Assembly (NCBI GenBank): GCA_902476265.1
Contig: CABSCP010000001.1
Location: 372,001 to 436,000, forward strand
Length of the DNA stretch: 64,000 nucleotides
Direction of reading: 5' to 3'
Origin: an uncultured Lachnospiraceae bacterium
GTDB lineage: Bacteria > Bacillota > Clostridia > Lachnospirales > Lachnospiraceae
A program made the translations under genes and the position numbers. This document shows positions 1-8,082 of this stretch, piece after piece. The notes beneath the pieces are model-generated. The model made no database searches. It was not told the origin of the DNA and saw only the letters and a program-made list of their open reading frames with translations. Each line of letters opens with the position of its first letter. Positions within the stretch are counted from its first letter, which is position 1.

Positions 1-1607
1 GGAACAACCAACACATTTCGTGCTGGCATATCAACAACGAATATAGCGGAGAGTGCTATTGTGAAAATTGTGAAAAGGCGTTCCGCGTATGGCTGCGCAG
101 AAGATATGGAACATTAGAAGCGTTGAATAAAGCGTGGAACCTGGAATTTTGGGGGCATACCATATATGACTGGGATGAAATTGTGCTTCCGAATATTTTA
201 GGAGAAGGAAGAGGAGGGGATAAGACGGCTTTTGCCGGAATTTCCATCGATTACAGAAGGTTTAATTCAGACAGCATGCTGGAGAATTTTATCATGGAAA
301 GGAATGTGATCCGGCAGTTTGATAAGAACGCACCGATCACTACAAACCTGATGGGAACCTATAAAGGGCTGGATTATTTTAAGTGGGCAAAAGAAATGGA
401 TATTGTGTCCTGGGACAATTATCCGGCATATGATACGCCCTGGAGCAATGTGGCCATGTGCCACGATCTGATGCGGGGATTGAAGGATGCGCCTTTTATG
501 CTCATGGAGCAGACTCCCAGCCAGCAGAACTGGCAGCAGTATAGCACCTTAAAACGTCCCGGACAGCTGCGGGCCCAGAGTTATCAGACCATTGCCCATG
601 GCGCCGATACCATCCAGTATTTCCAGCTCCGCAGGAGCGTGGGAGGCTGTGAAAAATTTCACGGCGCGGTAATCGCTCATGCAGGAACCGAAAACACCAG
701 AGTTTTTGGAGAAGTGAAGCAGATAGGAGAGGAATTGGAAAGACTGGGAAGCGCTACTTTGGGATCCCGGAACGTGTCGGAAGTGGGGATTCTTTTTGAC
801 TGGGAAAATTATTGGGCGCTGGAATACACCAGCGGACCTTCTGCTGAATTGAAATATGTAGACCAGATGAACCAGTATTACCGGTTCTTTTATGACAGGA
901 ATATTTCCGTAAATATGATTCCGACGGATGAAGACTTTGGCAGATATAAGATCGTGGTTGCTCCTGTGCTGTATATGGTAAAAAAAGGAATGAAAGAAGC
1001 ACTAGAAGCCTTTGTTAAAAAAGGCGGTGTGCTTGTCCTCACCTTTATGAGCGGTCTGGCGGATGAATCGGATAACGTGTATACAGGGGGCTATCCCGGT
1101 CCCTTGCGGAAACTGGCAGGCGTATGGGTGGAAGAGATCGATGCGCTGGCGGCCCACCAGTCCAACGAAGTGGTCTTTGCAGACGGGACAAAGGCGAAGT
1201 GCGGCCTGGTATGCGACCTGATGCATTTGGAAGGCGCGCAGAGTCTTGGAGAATACGGAAGTGACTTTTATGCCAAAAGGCCGGCTGTGACGAGAAACTG
1301 TTTTGGGGAAGGTGCGGTATATTATATCGGAACCCGGATGGAAAATGCAGGCCTGGACAAAGTTATGGAAATGGCGGTGAAGGATGCGGCGGTAAAACCG
1401 GTCATAGAAGGCGCCGACGGACTGGAGGTCACCTGCAGAAAGGCGGACGGCTGCAGCTACTATTTTGTCATCAACTTTAAAGACGAATTGCTCCCGGTGC
1501 CCGCAGCCCTTGTAGGAAACATGGACATGCTCACAGGAAAGAAGGTTGAAGAAGAGGAAATGCTTTCAAAATATGATGTGATGATTGTGCGGGTTGCAGA
1601 TTTGTGA
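1..1607 (+). CDS. GH42 beta-galactosidase, 5' end missing
   Basis: C-terminal part of a glycoside hydrolase family 42 beta-galactosidase, probably cytoplasmic, cutting terminal galactose from imported oligosaccharides. The gene enters from the left edge; the reading frame is open from base 3, so no start is visible. The first residues read WHINNEYSGECYCENC: the Asn-Glu pair is the GH42 acid/base and the closely spaced cysteines are the family zinc site. The nucleophile is the Glu of MEQTPSQQNW. A Rossmann-like trimerisation domain (about residues 265-430 of the visible part) and a small C-terminal beta domain follow. The N-terminal half of the TIM barrel lies outside the window. The next gene is a riboswitch-controlled yjdF, so this is the last gene of its own unit. 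Confidence 0.93.
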   Translation, partial: NNQHISCWHINNEYSGECYCENCEKAFRVWLRRRYGTLEALNKAWNLEFWGHTIYDWDEIVLPNILGEGRGGDKTAFAGISIDYRRFNSDSMLENFIMERNVIRQFDKNAPITTNLMGTYKGLDYFKWAKEMDIVSWDNYPAYDTPWSNVAMCHDLMRGLKDAPFMLMEQTPSQQNWQQYSTLKRPGQLRAQSYQTIAHGADTIQYFQLRRSVGGCEKFHGAVIAHAGTENTRVFGEVKQIGEELERLGSATLGSRNVSEVGILFDWENYWALEYTSGPSAELKYVDQMNQYYRFFYDRNISVNMIPTDEDFGRYKIVVAPVLYMVKKGMKEALEAFVKKGGVLVLTFMSGLADESDNVYTGGYPGPLRKLAGVWVEEIDALAAHQSNEVVFADGTKAKCGLVCDLMHLEGAQSLGEYGSDFYAKRPAVTRNCFGEGAVYYIGTRMENAGLDKVMEMAVKDAAVKPVIEGADGLEVTCRKADGCSYYFVINFKDELLPVPAALVGNMDMLTGKKVEEEEMLSKYDVMIVRVADL

Positions 1608-1617
1608 TAAGATAAAA

Positions 1618-1744
1618 GCACAAAGATAAAAACACAGCCCCGGTAGGTAGTCCGGGCGCAGCAGACGATATTTGTGAAACTGCTGTCAGTAACCCTCCCT
1701 CCTTGGGTCGTCCGTTCTTTGTTCATCACATTCATTTAAGGAGG
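1618..1744 (+). promoter_or_regulatory. yjdF-motif riboswitch with visible anti-Shine-Dalgarno
   Basis: The untranslated leader of yjdF folds on inspection. ACAAAGA (1620-1626) pairs with TCTTTGT (1716-1722) to close the element. CCCGG (1639-1643) pairs with CCGGG (1652-1656). CAGCAG (1659-1664) pairs with CTGCTG (1680-1685). GACGA (1664-1668) can also pair with TCGTC (1708-1712). CCTCCTT (1698-1704) is the exact complement of the ribosome site AAGGAGG (1738-1744). Known: yjdF-motif RNAs precede yjdF genes in Firmicutes and bind azaaromatic compounds. Inference: ligand-dependent exposure of the ribosome site. The class assignment rests on gene context plus this fold, not on a covariance search. 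Confidence 0.75.
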
Positions 1745-1751
1745 AAATGTT

Positions 1752-2195
1752 ATGGACAAAGTTTCGGAAACTTTCACGGTATTTTTTGAGGACCCTTTCT
1801 GGGTGGGAGTATTTGAACGCACCGGAGAGGGACGAATTTCGGTTTGCAAAGTGACCTTTGGACCGGAACCGAAAGATTATGAACTGTATGATTTCATTCT
1901 CAGAAATTTCACCGGGTTACGATTCAGTCCGCCGGTTTTGGCGGCAGAAAAGGAGAACGGGTGCAAAAAAGCCGGTTTGCCGATGCCGGAAAATCCGAAG
2001 CGGAGGCAGCGGGAGGCCCAAAAGCTGATCGGACAAAAAGGGGTTGGGACCAAATCTCAGCTGGCGCTGAAAGCCTGGCAGGAACAACAGAAAACAGAAC
2101 GGAAAGCTGTGAATCGCATGCAAAGAGAGCAGGAAAAGCAGCTCAAATTCGAACAGAAGCAGCAGAAACGAAAAGAGAAGCACAGGGGCAGGTGA
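1752..2195 (+). CDS. yjdF: YjdF family protein (DUF2992)
   Basis: Small 147-residue protein of the YjdF/DUF2992 family; molecular function unknown. The first 60 residues form the conserved globular part (TVFFEDPFWVGVFER, then a YELYDF stretch). The C-terminal half is highly charged and rich in Lys, Arg, Gln and Glu, probably helical, and ends in a basic tail. The start has a full AAGGAGG site seven bases upstream, which is the sequence masked in the predicted riboswitch. Known: this family is the usual target of the yjdF RNA, linked to a response to azaaromatic compounds. A terminator overlaps the stop codon, so the gene is transcribed alone. Confidence 0.9.
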   Translation: MDKVSETFTVFFEDPFWVGVFERTGEGRISVCKVTFGPEPKDYELYDFILRNFTGLRFSPPVLAAEKENGCKKAGLPMPENPKRRQREAQKLIGQKGVGTKSQLALKAWQEQQKTERKAVNRMQREQEKQLKFEQKQQKRKEKHRGR

Positions 2196-2216
2196 AAACC
2201 GCCCCTGCTTTTTGCT
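2184..2216 (+). terminator. Rho-independent terminator of yjdF
   Basis: AGGGGC and GCCCCT form a stem, extended by GG/CC, around a TGAAAA loop and followed by a T-rich run. The left arm lies inside the last codons of yjdF. Confidence 0.8.
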
Positions 2217-2244
2217 TTTCAGAAATAAAAGTTTGTGCTACAAT
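2216..2244 (+). promoter_or_regulatory. Putative promoter for the LCP gene
   Basis: TTTTCA at 2216-2221 and TACAAT at 2239-2244 are separated by 17 bases, directly after the yjdF terminator and 68 bases before the LCP start. The -10 is good and the -35 weak. Confidence 0.45.
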
Positions 2245-2311
2245 GCAGCAAAAGCTTTTACCCATACAGCAGACATACGGAGAAATCCGTCTTTGACGAT
2301 AGGGAGGTTTT

Positions 2312-3271
2312 ATGAAAGAAAAAAAGAAAAGAAAGAAATCCGTTTGGAAGAAAATTATCCTCATTTTATTCATTGTTCTGGCAATTCTTACCGCAGGATG
2401 GTATGTTGTGGTGAGCAGCGCATATGAAAAAATGAATTATGAAGAGAAGGCCGGTCTTGCAGAGCAGTCTTACCGGGAGGAGGGCGTGATCAATATCCTT
2501 CTGATCGGAAACGACTCCAGGGAAAACGGGGAGGACGGGAGGTCGGATGCCATGATTCTGCTTTCCGTCAGCAGCAAAACAAAGACCGTCCATATGACAT
2601 CCCTTCTCCGGGACATGTATGTGGAAATTCCGGGGTATGAAGGAAACCGGCTGAATGCCGCCTATTCCTTTGGCGGGCCGGAACTTTTGCTAAAGACTGT
2701 GGAACAGAATCTGGATATCAGCGTGAACCGCTATGTGCTGGTGAATTTTGAGGCATTTGCCAATCTGGTGGACGCGGTGGGCGGCGTGGATCTGGAGCTG
2801 ACCAATGAAGAAGTTTTCCTGGTGAACGGTTATCTGGTGGAATATAATATGCTCACCGGCAGGGAAGAAGGAACAGATTATCTGGACCCTTCCCTGAGCG
2901 GCAGGATTCATTTAAACGGGCCCCAGGCGCTGGCATATAGCAGGAACCGCTATATCGGCACGGATTTCGGAAGGACAGAGCGACAGAGAAAAGTGCTGGC
3001 AAAAGTGATAGAGAAACTGCCATCGGCCCTGTTTTCAGAACCGGCAAAAGTATTGGACGGACTGCTTCAAAATCTCACCACCAATCTGACAAAGGCGGAA
3101 TGTCTTCGATTGAGCCTTCAGGCGGGAAAGCTGCTGACCTATGATATGGTGCAGGAGAGCATCCCGGTGGAGGGCAGTTACCGAAATGCCACCATAAGGG
3201 GGATGGCAGTGCTGGAAGTGGACTTTGAAAAAAACAGAGAATATCTGCGCCGCAGCATTTACGGGGAATGA
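2312..3271 (+). CDS. LytR-CpsA-Psr (LCP) family protein
   Basis: Membrane-anchored LCP phosphotransferase of 319 residues. Known role: LCP proteins move polyprenyl-linked anionic glycopolymers (wall teichoic acid, capsule) onto peptidoglycan at the outer membrane face. A very basic N-terminus (KEKKKRKKS) precedes one transmembrane segment at about residues 13-33. The LCP domain follows: NILLIGNDSRE, RSDAMILLSV, MTSLLRDMYVEIPG with the catalytic Arg-Asp, LVDAVGGVDL, and ALAYSRNRY plus FGRTERQRKVL near the C-terminus. The ribosome site is AGGGAGG. The next gene, a beta-lactamase-fold hydrolase, follows closely and is probably co-transcribed. Confidence 0.95.
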   Translation: MKEKKKRKKSVWKKIILILFIVLAILTAGWYVVVSSAYEKMNYEEKAGLAEQSYREEGVINILLIGNDSRENGEDGRSDAMILLSVSSKTKTVHMTSLLRDMYVEIPGYEGNRLNAAYSFGGPELLLKTVEQNLDISVNRYVLVNFEAFANLVDAVGGVDLELTNEEVFLVNGYLVEYNMLTGREEGTDYLDPSLSGRIHLNGPQALAYSRNRYIGTDFGRTERQRKVLAKVIEKLPSALFSEPAKVLDGLLQNLTTNLTKAECLRLSLQAGKLLTYDMVQESIPVEGSYRNATIRGMAVLEVDFEKNREYLRRSIYGE

Positions 3272-3324
3272 ATTTGGCGTTCCTTCCAAACGGCGGACAG
3301 CATAGTATCGCAGGAGGCATGGAA

Positions 3325-4194
3325 ATGGATTTTGATGGGTTTTTGAAAAAAGTAAAAGACAGCGGATGGGAATTTTACGGGATTGAAGTTTTTCTGGACG
3401 GAAAGGTGATCCACAGCTATGAAAAGATTCCGGGGAAAAGATATCCCATCTATTCCGCCACAAAAACGATAACCGCAACAGCGGCCGGAATAGCGGCGGC
3501 GGAAGGAAAGTTTGACATTCATGCCACAGTCTATGACTGTTTCAGGAAAGAACTTTCCTCAGGTATTTCTCCGGAACAGACCGAAAATCTGAAAAAGATT
3601 ACCATAAAAAGACTGCTCACCATGTCGGTTGAGGGATATCCTTTCCGTCCTCAGGGAGAAGACTGGATCGCTGATTCTCTGCGGTATCCGCTGAAGGATG
3701 TGGAGCAAAAAATATTTTGCTACTCTAATATCCCTGCCTGTTTAGTGGGCGCAGCGGTGGAGATCGCTGTGGGGGAGCCGCTGATGGAATATTTGAAGCC
3801 ACGATTGTGGGACCCTTTGGAAATCAGAAATCCGGTCTGGAAAAACTGTCCTTCCGGTCACTTTTACGGCGCCTCCGGCATGGAAATGACCGTGAATGAA
3901 CTGAGCAGAATCGGACAGCTATACCTTCAAAACGGCGTATACGGAGGACAGCAGCTTCTGGATCCGGTCTGGGTGCGGGAAGCGACTTCGGTGCAGCAGA
4001 GGAACCGGGAGGGCGGATACGGATATTTTATCTGGAAATATAAAGAAGGATACCGTATCAGCGGAAAGTGGGGACAACGGTGCTTTGTATTTCCGGACCG
4101 GAGACTGATGGTTACTTTTCTGGCAAATGTGCAGGAGGATTCAGAGAAACAGAAGTTGATTCAGGCTATGGAACAATATCTGACAGAATGTTGA
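3325..4194 (+). CDS. Serine hydrolase, class C beta-lactamase-like
   Basis: 289-residue protein of the beta-lactamase/penicillin-binding-protein-like hydrolase fold (COG1680 type). The nucleophile motif SxxK is SATK in YPIYSATKTITA near residue 50, the YxN motif is YSN in FCYSNIPACLVG, and GKWGQ near the C-terminus fits the third motif. No signal peptide or membrane segment is visible, so it is probably cytoplasmic, unlike true penicillin-binding proteins. The frame is open back to an ATG at 3268 that overlaps the LCP stop, but AGGAGG (3312-3317) sits seven bases before the ATG at 3325, which is preferred. Substrate unknown; ester or peptide hydrolysis is possible. Beta-lactam resistance should not be assumed. 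Confidence 0.85.
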   Translation: MDFDGFLKKVKDSGWEFYGIEVFLDGKVIHSYEKIPGKRYPIYSATKTITATAAGIAAAEGKFDIHATVYDCFRKELSSGISPEQTENLKKITIKRLLTMSVEGYPFRPQGEDWIADSLRYPLKDVEQKIFCYSNIPACLVGAAVEIAVGEPLMEYLKPRLWDPLEIRNPVWKNCPSGHFYGASGMEMTVNELSRIGQLYLQNGVYGGQQLLDPVWVREATSVQQRNREGGYGYFIWKYKEGYRISGKWGQRCFVFPDRRLMVTFLANVQEDSEKQKLIQAMEQYLTEC

Positions 4195-4232
4195 TGCAGC
4201 TGATTCTTTTGATAGTTTGAGTAAGGGAGGAA

Positions 4233-4433
4233 ATGAAGAGTCAGGGGTATGAAAATCTGAAAAAGCATCCGGTAATCATCGTCGGCTATTCCGATACCAC
4301 GGCACTTTTGATGGCAGTCCATGCCAAAACCGGACTGGAAAACCCAGGAACGAGGAAAAGAAAAGTACGAAAACCTCTGGAGTGGAACGATAAACAAAAG
4401 CGAATCATAGAAGTTGATTGGGAAGATGGATGA
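4233..4433 (+). pseudogene. Remnant of LD-carboxypeptidase/MccF (peptidase S66)
   Basis: 66-codon frame behind a good ribosome site (GGGAGGAA). The segment VGYSDTTALLMAVHAKTGL matches the GYSD-T-LL-A-AKTGL block of S66 LD-carboxypeptidases and MccF, which normally lies about a third of the way into a protein of 300 or more residues. Both the nucleophile Ser region and the C-terminal Glu/His part are absent. The rest (EWNDKQKRIIEVDW) may come from the C-terminus. Most likely a deletion remnant that cannot be catalytic. Confidence 0.6.
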
Positions 4434-4512
4434 AGGTACATATAAATTTAGTAAAAAGAGATAAAATATCTATATAGTTTTTATGAAATAGGACGAAATA
4501 TATAAAACATTA

Positions 4513-4566
4513 TTGACAAACACAATTTTGAATCATATAGTAAAAACAGATATGTGGAACGTTCCA
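4513..4566 (+). promoter_or_regulatory. Promoter and operator of the LacI-type regulator
   Basis: TTGACA (4513-4518) and TATAGT (4536-4541) have a 17-base spacer, a near-consensus sigma-A promoter. The perfect palindrome TGGAACGTTCCA (4555-4566) lies where transcription would begin, so a bound repressor would block initiation. The same core recurs at 5669-5678. A weaker related site, TGGATATTCCA, follows at about 4577-4587. Confidence 0.85.
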
Positions 4567-4608
4567 TATACTGAATTTGGATATTCCATATAAAGGGGAT
4601 CAGAAGTC

Positions 4609-5637
4609 ATGGCGAATTTAATTGATGTGGCAAAGAGAGCAGGCGTCTCTAAGACGCTGGTATCCCGTGTGGTAAATCACCAGGGCGGGGTCAGTGAGGA
4701 ATCCAAAAAGAAAATCCTGGAGGCCATGCGTGAGTTGAATTATATTCCAAACGGAATGGCAAGAGCCCTCGTAACAGGCCGGACTTCCATCATCGGAATT
4801 ATTCTGGACTCCCTCTGCGAGCCATATTTCTTTGAACTGATCAAAGGCATTGAAGCGGAGATCGCGCGGTCCAATTATCATGTGATCTTCTGCAGCGGTA
4901 ATAATGATGCGCAGATTAAGGAACAGTATATTGACCTGTTTTCTTCAGGCAGGACAGACGGAGTTATTATTTACGGAAGTAACTATGACGATGTGGAGCT
5001 GATCAAAAGGATTTCAAAATCCAACTTTCCCATGGCAGTTGTGGAAAATGTGATTGATGACGGAAATGTGAATAACGTCATTGTGGAAAATGCGTTTGGT
5101 TCCAGACTTGTGGTCAATCATCTTTACGAGAAGGGATGCAGGAATATTCTGCACATTACGGGGACTTCCACGAGCAAGGTAGCGCTTGACCGGCAGAGAG
5201 GATATGAAGAAGCCATGCAGGATCTCGGGCTTTCCGCAAAAACCCTGGACTGCGGCAATTTTCGTATGGAGTGCGGCTATCAGGCGGTAGAGGAACTGCT
5301 CAGGCAGCAGGGCAGAGAAAGATTGCCGGATGCGATTTATTTTGGGGCGGATGTGCTGGCCTATGGGGGGATCATGGCATTGCAGGATAATGGCCTCAGC
5401 GTTCCCGGAGACTTAAAAGCAGCGGGATTTGATGATGACTCCCCTTTTCATTACGGGATAGAGAGGAAACTGCCGCCCCTCACATCCATCAGACAGCCTT
5501 TGTATCATATCGGTACAGAGACGGTAAGGCTTTTGCTTTCGCAGATTGCAAATCCTGATATGAAGCGGGAAAAAAGGATTTTTTATCCGGAACTGGTCAT
5601 TCGGGAGTCTACAACAGGATCCGAAAAAAATACCTGA
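4609..5637 (+). CDS. LacI family transcriptional regulator
   Basis: 342-residue LacI/GalR repressor. The N-terminal helix-turn-helix reads NLIDVAKRAGVSKTLVSRVVN, followed by the hinge helix region NYIPNGMARALVTGRTSIIGII. Residues 60-340 form the periplasmic-binding-protein-like effector domain, with the SxxFPxAVVEN and AAGFDDDSPF blocks typical of sugar-responsive members. It stands first in the glycoside operon. The palindrome ATGTGGAACGTTCCAC occurs once in its own promoter and once before the GH4 gene, so it probably represses itself and the operon. The effector is unknown; the substrate or a phosphorylated intermediate of the pathway is likely. Confidence 0.95.
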   Translation: MANLIDVAKRAGVSKTLVSRVVNHQGGVSEESKKKILEAMRELNYIPNGMARALVTGRTSIIGIILDSLCEPYFFELIKGIEAEIARSNYHVIFCSGNNDAQIKEQYIDLFSSGRTDGVIIYGSNYDDVELIKRISKSNFPMAVVENVIDDGNVNNVIVENAFGSRLVVNHLYEKGCRNILHITGTSTSKVALDRQRGYEEAMQDLGLSAKTLDCGNFRMECGYQAVEELLRQQGRERLPDAIYFGADVLAYGGIMALQDNGLSVPGDLKAAGFDDDSPFHYGIERKLPPLTSIRQPLYHIGTETVRLLLSQIANPDMKREKRIFYPELVIRESTTGSEKNT

Positions 5638-5664
5638 AAAGGACAGGTAATTTTTTTACCACAG

Positions 5665-5682
5665 ATGTGGAACGTTCCACAT
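5665..5682 (+). promoter_or_regulatory. LacI-type operator before the GH4 gene
   Basis: Perfect 18-bp palindrome ATGTGGAACGTTCCACAT between the regulator and the GH4 gene, sharing the core with the site at 4555-4566. No equally clear promoter is seen here, so it may be an auxiliary site for looping or may block read-through. Confidence 0.8.
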
Positions 5683-5733
5683 ACCGAAAAAGAAACCATT
5701 CAATTATGAGAAATAAGAAGGAAGGAGAGAATC

Positions 5734-7005
5734 ATGGGACAAGATATCAAGTTGACTATTGTGGGAGCCGGAAGTTCCTATACGCCGGAATTGCTGGAGG
5801 AGCTGGTACATTATCGGGACAGGCTTCCGGTAAAAGAGGTGATGCTGTATGACATCAATGAACAGCGTCTGGAAATCATGGAGGGATTTTGCCGGCGTTT
5901 CGCGGGGAAGCTGGGACTGCCTGTGGAAATCAAAAGCACCATGTGCCTGGAAAAAGCGCTGGAAGGTGCAGATTTTGTGGATACCCAGATCCGGGTGGGA
6001 GGCAACCGGCAGCGGGTGAAGGATGAAAGAATTCCGCTGAGCCACGGATTGGTGGGCCAGGAAACTACCGGAGCGGGAGGGATGATGAAAGCCTTCAGGA
6101 CGATTCCCGTGATGCTGGAGGTAGCCAGAGCAATGGAAAAGGTATCTCCGGAGGGATGGATCATCAATTATACCAATCCCACCGGACTGGTTACGGAAGC
6201 GGTCACCCGATATACCAATGCCAGAATAGCGGGGTTTTGCTCCGGCGGGATTTTCCCTAAAATGTGGGCAAAAAAATCCATGGGCATTGATTATGACCGG
6301 GTACAGTACGATTACGTGGGACTGAATCATCTGAATTTTATAAGCAATATCACCATTGACGGCAGACCGGTGACAGAGGAAGAATTTTTAAAGATTGCCG
6401 GGGAAAATGATTCTGTGAATCCGGAACTGATCAAACTGCTTGGCGTACTGCCCAGCCCGTATCTCCAGTGGTATTATCAGACGGATGAAAAAATCGCTAA
6501 AATCCTGGAAGAAGGCCAGACCCGCGGGGAATATGTGCAGCAGCTGGAAAAGGAAGTTTATGAAGCTTATGCGGATGTAAATAATGCGGACAAGCCCGCT
6601 GCTCTTGCGAAACGAGGGGGCGGCGGATATTCCGAAGTGGCGATCGGGTTTGTCAACGCGGTATATAACAATATCGACAGCCAGATGGTGGTAAATGTGC
6701 CCAACCGTGGGGCCGTTCCTTTCCTGCCGGACAGTGCGGTTGTGGAGATCGGCTGTCTGGTCAATAAAACCGGAATGCATCCGCTACATGTAGGCCATGT
6801 GCCCGAAATGTGCTGGGGACTCATCAGCGCGGTAAAGAATTATGAGCAGCTGGCGGTAGAAGCAGCGGTAGAAGGAGATGTCAGGAAAATGAAACTGGCT
6901 CTGCTGGCACATCCGCTGGTGAGACAGTATGAGCTGGTGGAACAGCTGGTACCAGAACTTCTGGAAGCCAATCGGGAATTCCTGCCGCAGTTTTTCAAAA
7001 ATTAA
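5734..7005 (+). CDS. GH4 family glycosidase (6-phospho-glycosidase-like)
   Basis: 423-residue family 4 glycoside hydrolase, a cytoplasmic NAD+- and Mn2+-dependent enzyme that cleaves by oxidation at C3 and elimination. The NAD-binding motif is TIVGAGSSYTPELL at the N-terminus; GNRQRVKDER, GQETTGAGG and INYTNPTG are family blocks. The metal ligands are Cys169 and His199 (GLNHLNF). Unusually, the residues after the Cys are SGG, where 6-phospho-beta-glucosidases carry N-x-P, alpha-glucosidases D-x-P and alpha-galactosidases HSV, so the substrate cannot be inferred from the family pattern. Neighbours (BadF kinase, NagB-like deaminase) suggest an amino-sugar disaccharide phosphate, comparable to ChbF acting on chitobiose-6-phosphate. 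Ribosome site AAGGAGAG. Confidence 0.9.
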   Translation: MGQDIKLTIVGAGSSYTPELLEELVHYRDRLPVKEVMLYDINEQRLEIMEGFCRRFAGKLGLPVEIKSTMCLEKALEGADFVDTQIRVGGNRQRVKDERIPLSHGLVGQETTGAGGMMKAFRTIPVMLEVARAMEKVSPEGWIINYTNPTGLVTEAVTRYTNARIAGFCSGGIFPKMWAKKSMGIDYDRVQYDYVGLNHLNFISNITIDGRPVTEEEFLKIAGENDSVNPELIKLLGVLPSPYLQWYYQTDEKIAKILEEGQTRGEYVQQLEKEVYEAYADVNNADKPAALAKRGGGGYSEVAIGFVNAVYNNIDSQMVVNVPNRGAVPFLPDSAVVEIGCLVNKTGMHPLHVGHVPEMCWGLISAVKNYEQLAVEAAVEGDVRKMKLALLAHPLVRQYELVEQLVPELLEANREFLPQFFKN

Positions 7006-7023
7006 GGGAAGAGAGGACCGTTC

Positions 7024-8004
7024 ATGAAGTATGTACTTGGCCTCGATCAGGGGAGCAGTAAGACTCATGCCATTGTGACGGACGAAGCCGGGCGAGTGCT
7101 GGGAATGGCCAGAAGCCGGGGGGTATGTCATTCCGCTGTGTCTTTGGAAGCGGCGATGGATGCCATTGAAGAGGCGGCAGAGGAAGCGCTGGCACAGGCG
7201 GGAATTACAAGGCAGGAAATCACCTGTGTGGCGGCGGGCCTGACCGGCACGGATTGGGATTTTGAAGTGAAACTGCTGGAAAATGCGGTGCGGAAACGGC
7301 TGAAGATTGACCGGGTTCATGTGGTAAATGACTGTATTATTGCAATGCGCGCCGGATCGGACAAAGAGGTGACCGGAGTTCTCTGTGTGGGATCAGGAAC
7401 CAATTGCGCCATCCGTAAGGGAGACGAACTATTTGTATACGGTTTTTACATTCCCGATGAAGCGCAGGGAGGCATGTGCCTGGGACATAAAGCAGTACAG
7501 GCCGTATTCGATGCCCATGTGGGCCTTCTCCCCGAAACAGTGCTGGAAGGATATCTGTTGAAGCACTTTGGTGTGGAAACAGTGGATCAGCTCTTATACA
7601 TGCGCGCCACCCATCAGATTGATGAAAGAGAATATCTGACGCTGCCCATCCTGCTGGAGCAGGCCGCAGCCCAGGGAGATGAAGTGGCACTCGGCATTTG
7701 GGAGGAGTACGGGAAAACACTTGCAAAATATGTGACTGCCAGGATGAGACTGATGGGGCTGGAAAAGGAAGAAATTGAAATCGTTTTGTCGGGAAGCATT
7801 TTTAAGTGCAGGATCCAGACGTTTTTTGACGCCGTGACAGCAGGGATTCACTCCTATGCACCTCATGCAGCAGTGAAATCCGCGGTTTATGAACCGATTG
7901 TAGGTGCCGCTCTGCTGGGGTTGGATAACATATTCGGTAAAGCGCCGGACATTGTGCACGAAAATCTGGAAAAGTCTGCGCGGCATTTTCCGATCAAACG
8001 ATAA
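7024..8004 (+). CDS. BadF/BadG/BcrA/BcrD-type sugar kinase, GlcNAc kinase-like
   Basis: 326-residue ASKHA-fold ATPase. The phosphate-1 loop is LGLDQGSSKTHAIV (residues 5-18); AAGLTGTDWD, VVNDCIIAMRAG and VLCVGSGTNCAI give the other nucleotide and substrate loops. It resembles the eukaryotic N-acetylglucosamine kinase branch of the BadF family. Since import is by an ABC system, which delivers unphosphorylated sugar, this enzyme is the likely source of the phosphate needed by the GH4 enzyme or NagB. It starts 19 bases after the GH4 gene behind GAGAGGA. It could alternatively act on a monosaccharide released by GH4. Confidence 0.85.
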   Translation: MKYVLGLDQGSSKTHAIVTDEAGRVLGMARSRGVCHSAVSLEAAMDAIEEAAEEALAQAGITRQEITCVAAGLTGTDWDFEVKLLENAVRKRLKIDRVHVVNDCIIAMRAGSDKEVTGVLCVGSGTNCAIRKGDELFVYGFYIPDEAQGGMCLGHKAVQAVFDAHVGLLPETVLEGYLLKHFGVETVDQLLYMRATHQIDEREYLTLPILLEQAAAQGDEVALGIWEEYGKTLAKYVTARMRLMGLEKEEIEIVLSGSIFKCRIQTFFDAVTAGIHSYAPHAAVKSAVYEPIVGAALLGLDNIFGKAPDIVHENLEKSARHFPIKR

Positions 8005-8018
8005 CAAACGGGGGTAAG

Positions 8019-8053
8019 GGCATTTCCGACGGAGGGGTAAAGGAGGAAATGCC
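8019..8053 (+). promoter_or_regulatory. Intercistronic hairpin before the binding-protein gene
   Basis: GGCATTTCC (8019-8027) and GGAAATGCC (8045-8053) form a perfect 9-bp stem with a 17-base loop and no T run. Such hairpins before binding-protein genes often stabilise the downstream mRNA; that role here is inference. Confidence 0.5.
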
Positions 8054-8082
8054 TGCCAAATAAAAAGAGAAGGAGAAAGAGG

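Noticed and set aside
3325..4194. Beta-lactam resistance enzyme
   Set aside because: No signal peptide and only general SxxK/YxN motifs; probably a cytoplasmic esterase or peptidase-like hydrolase.
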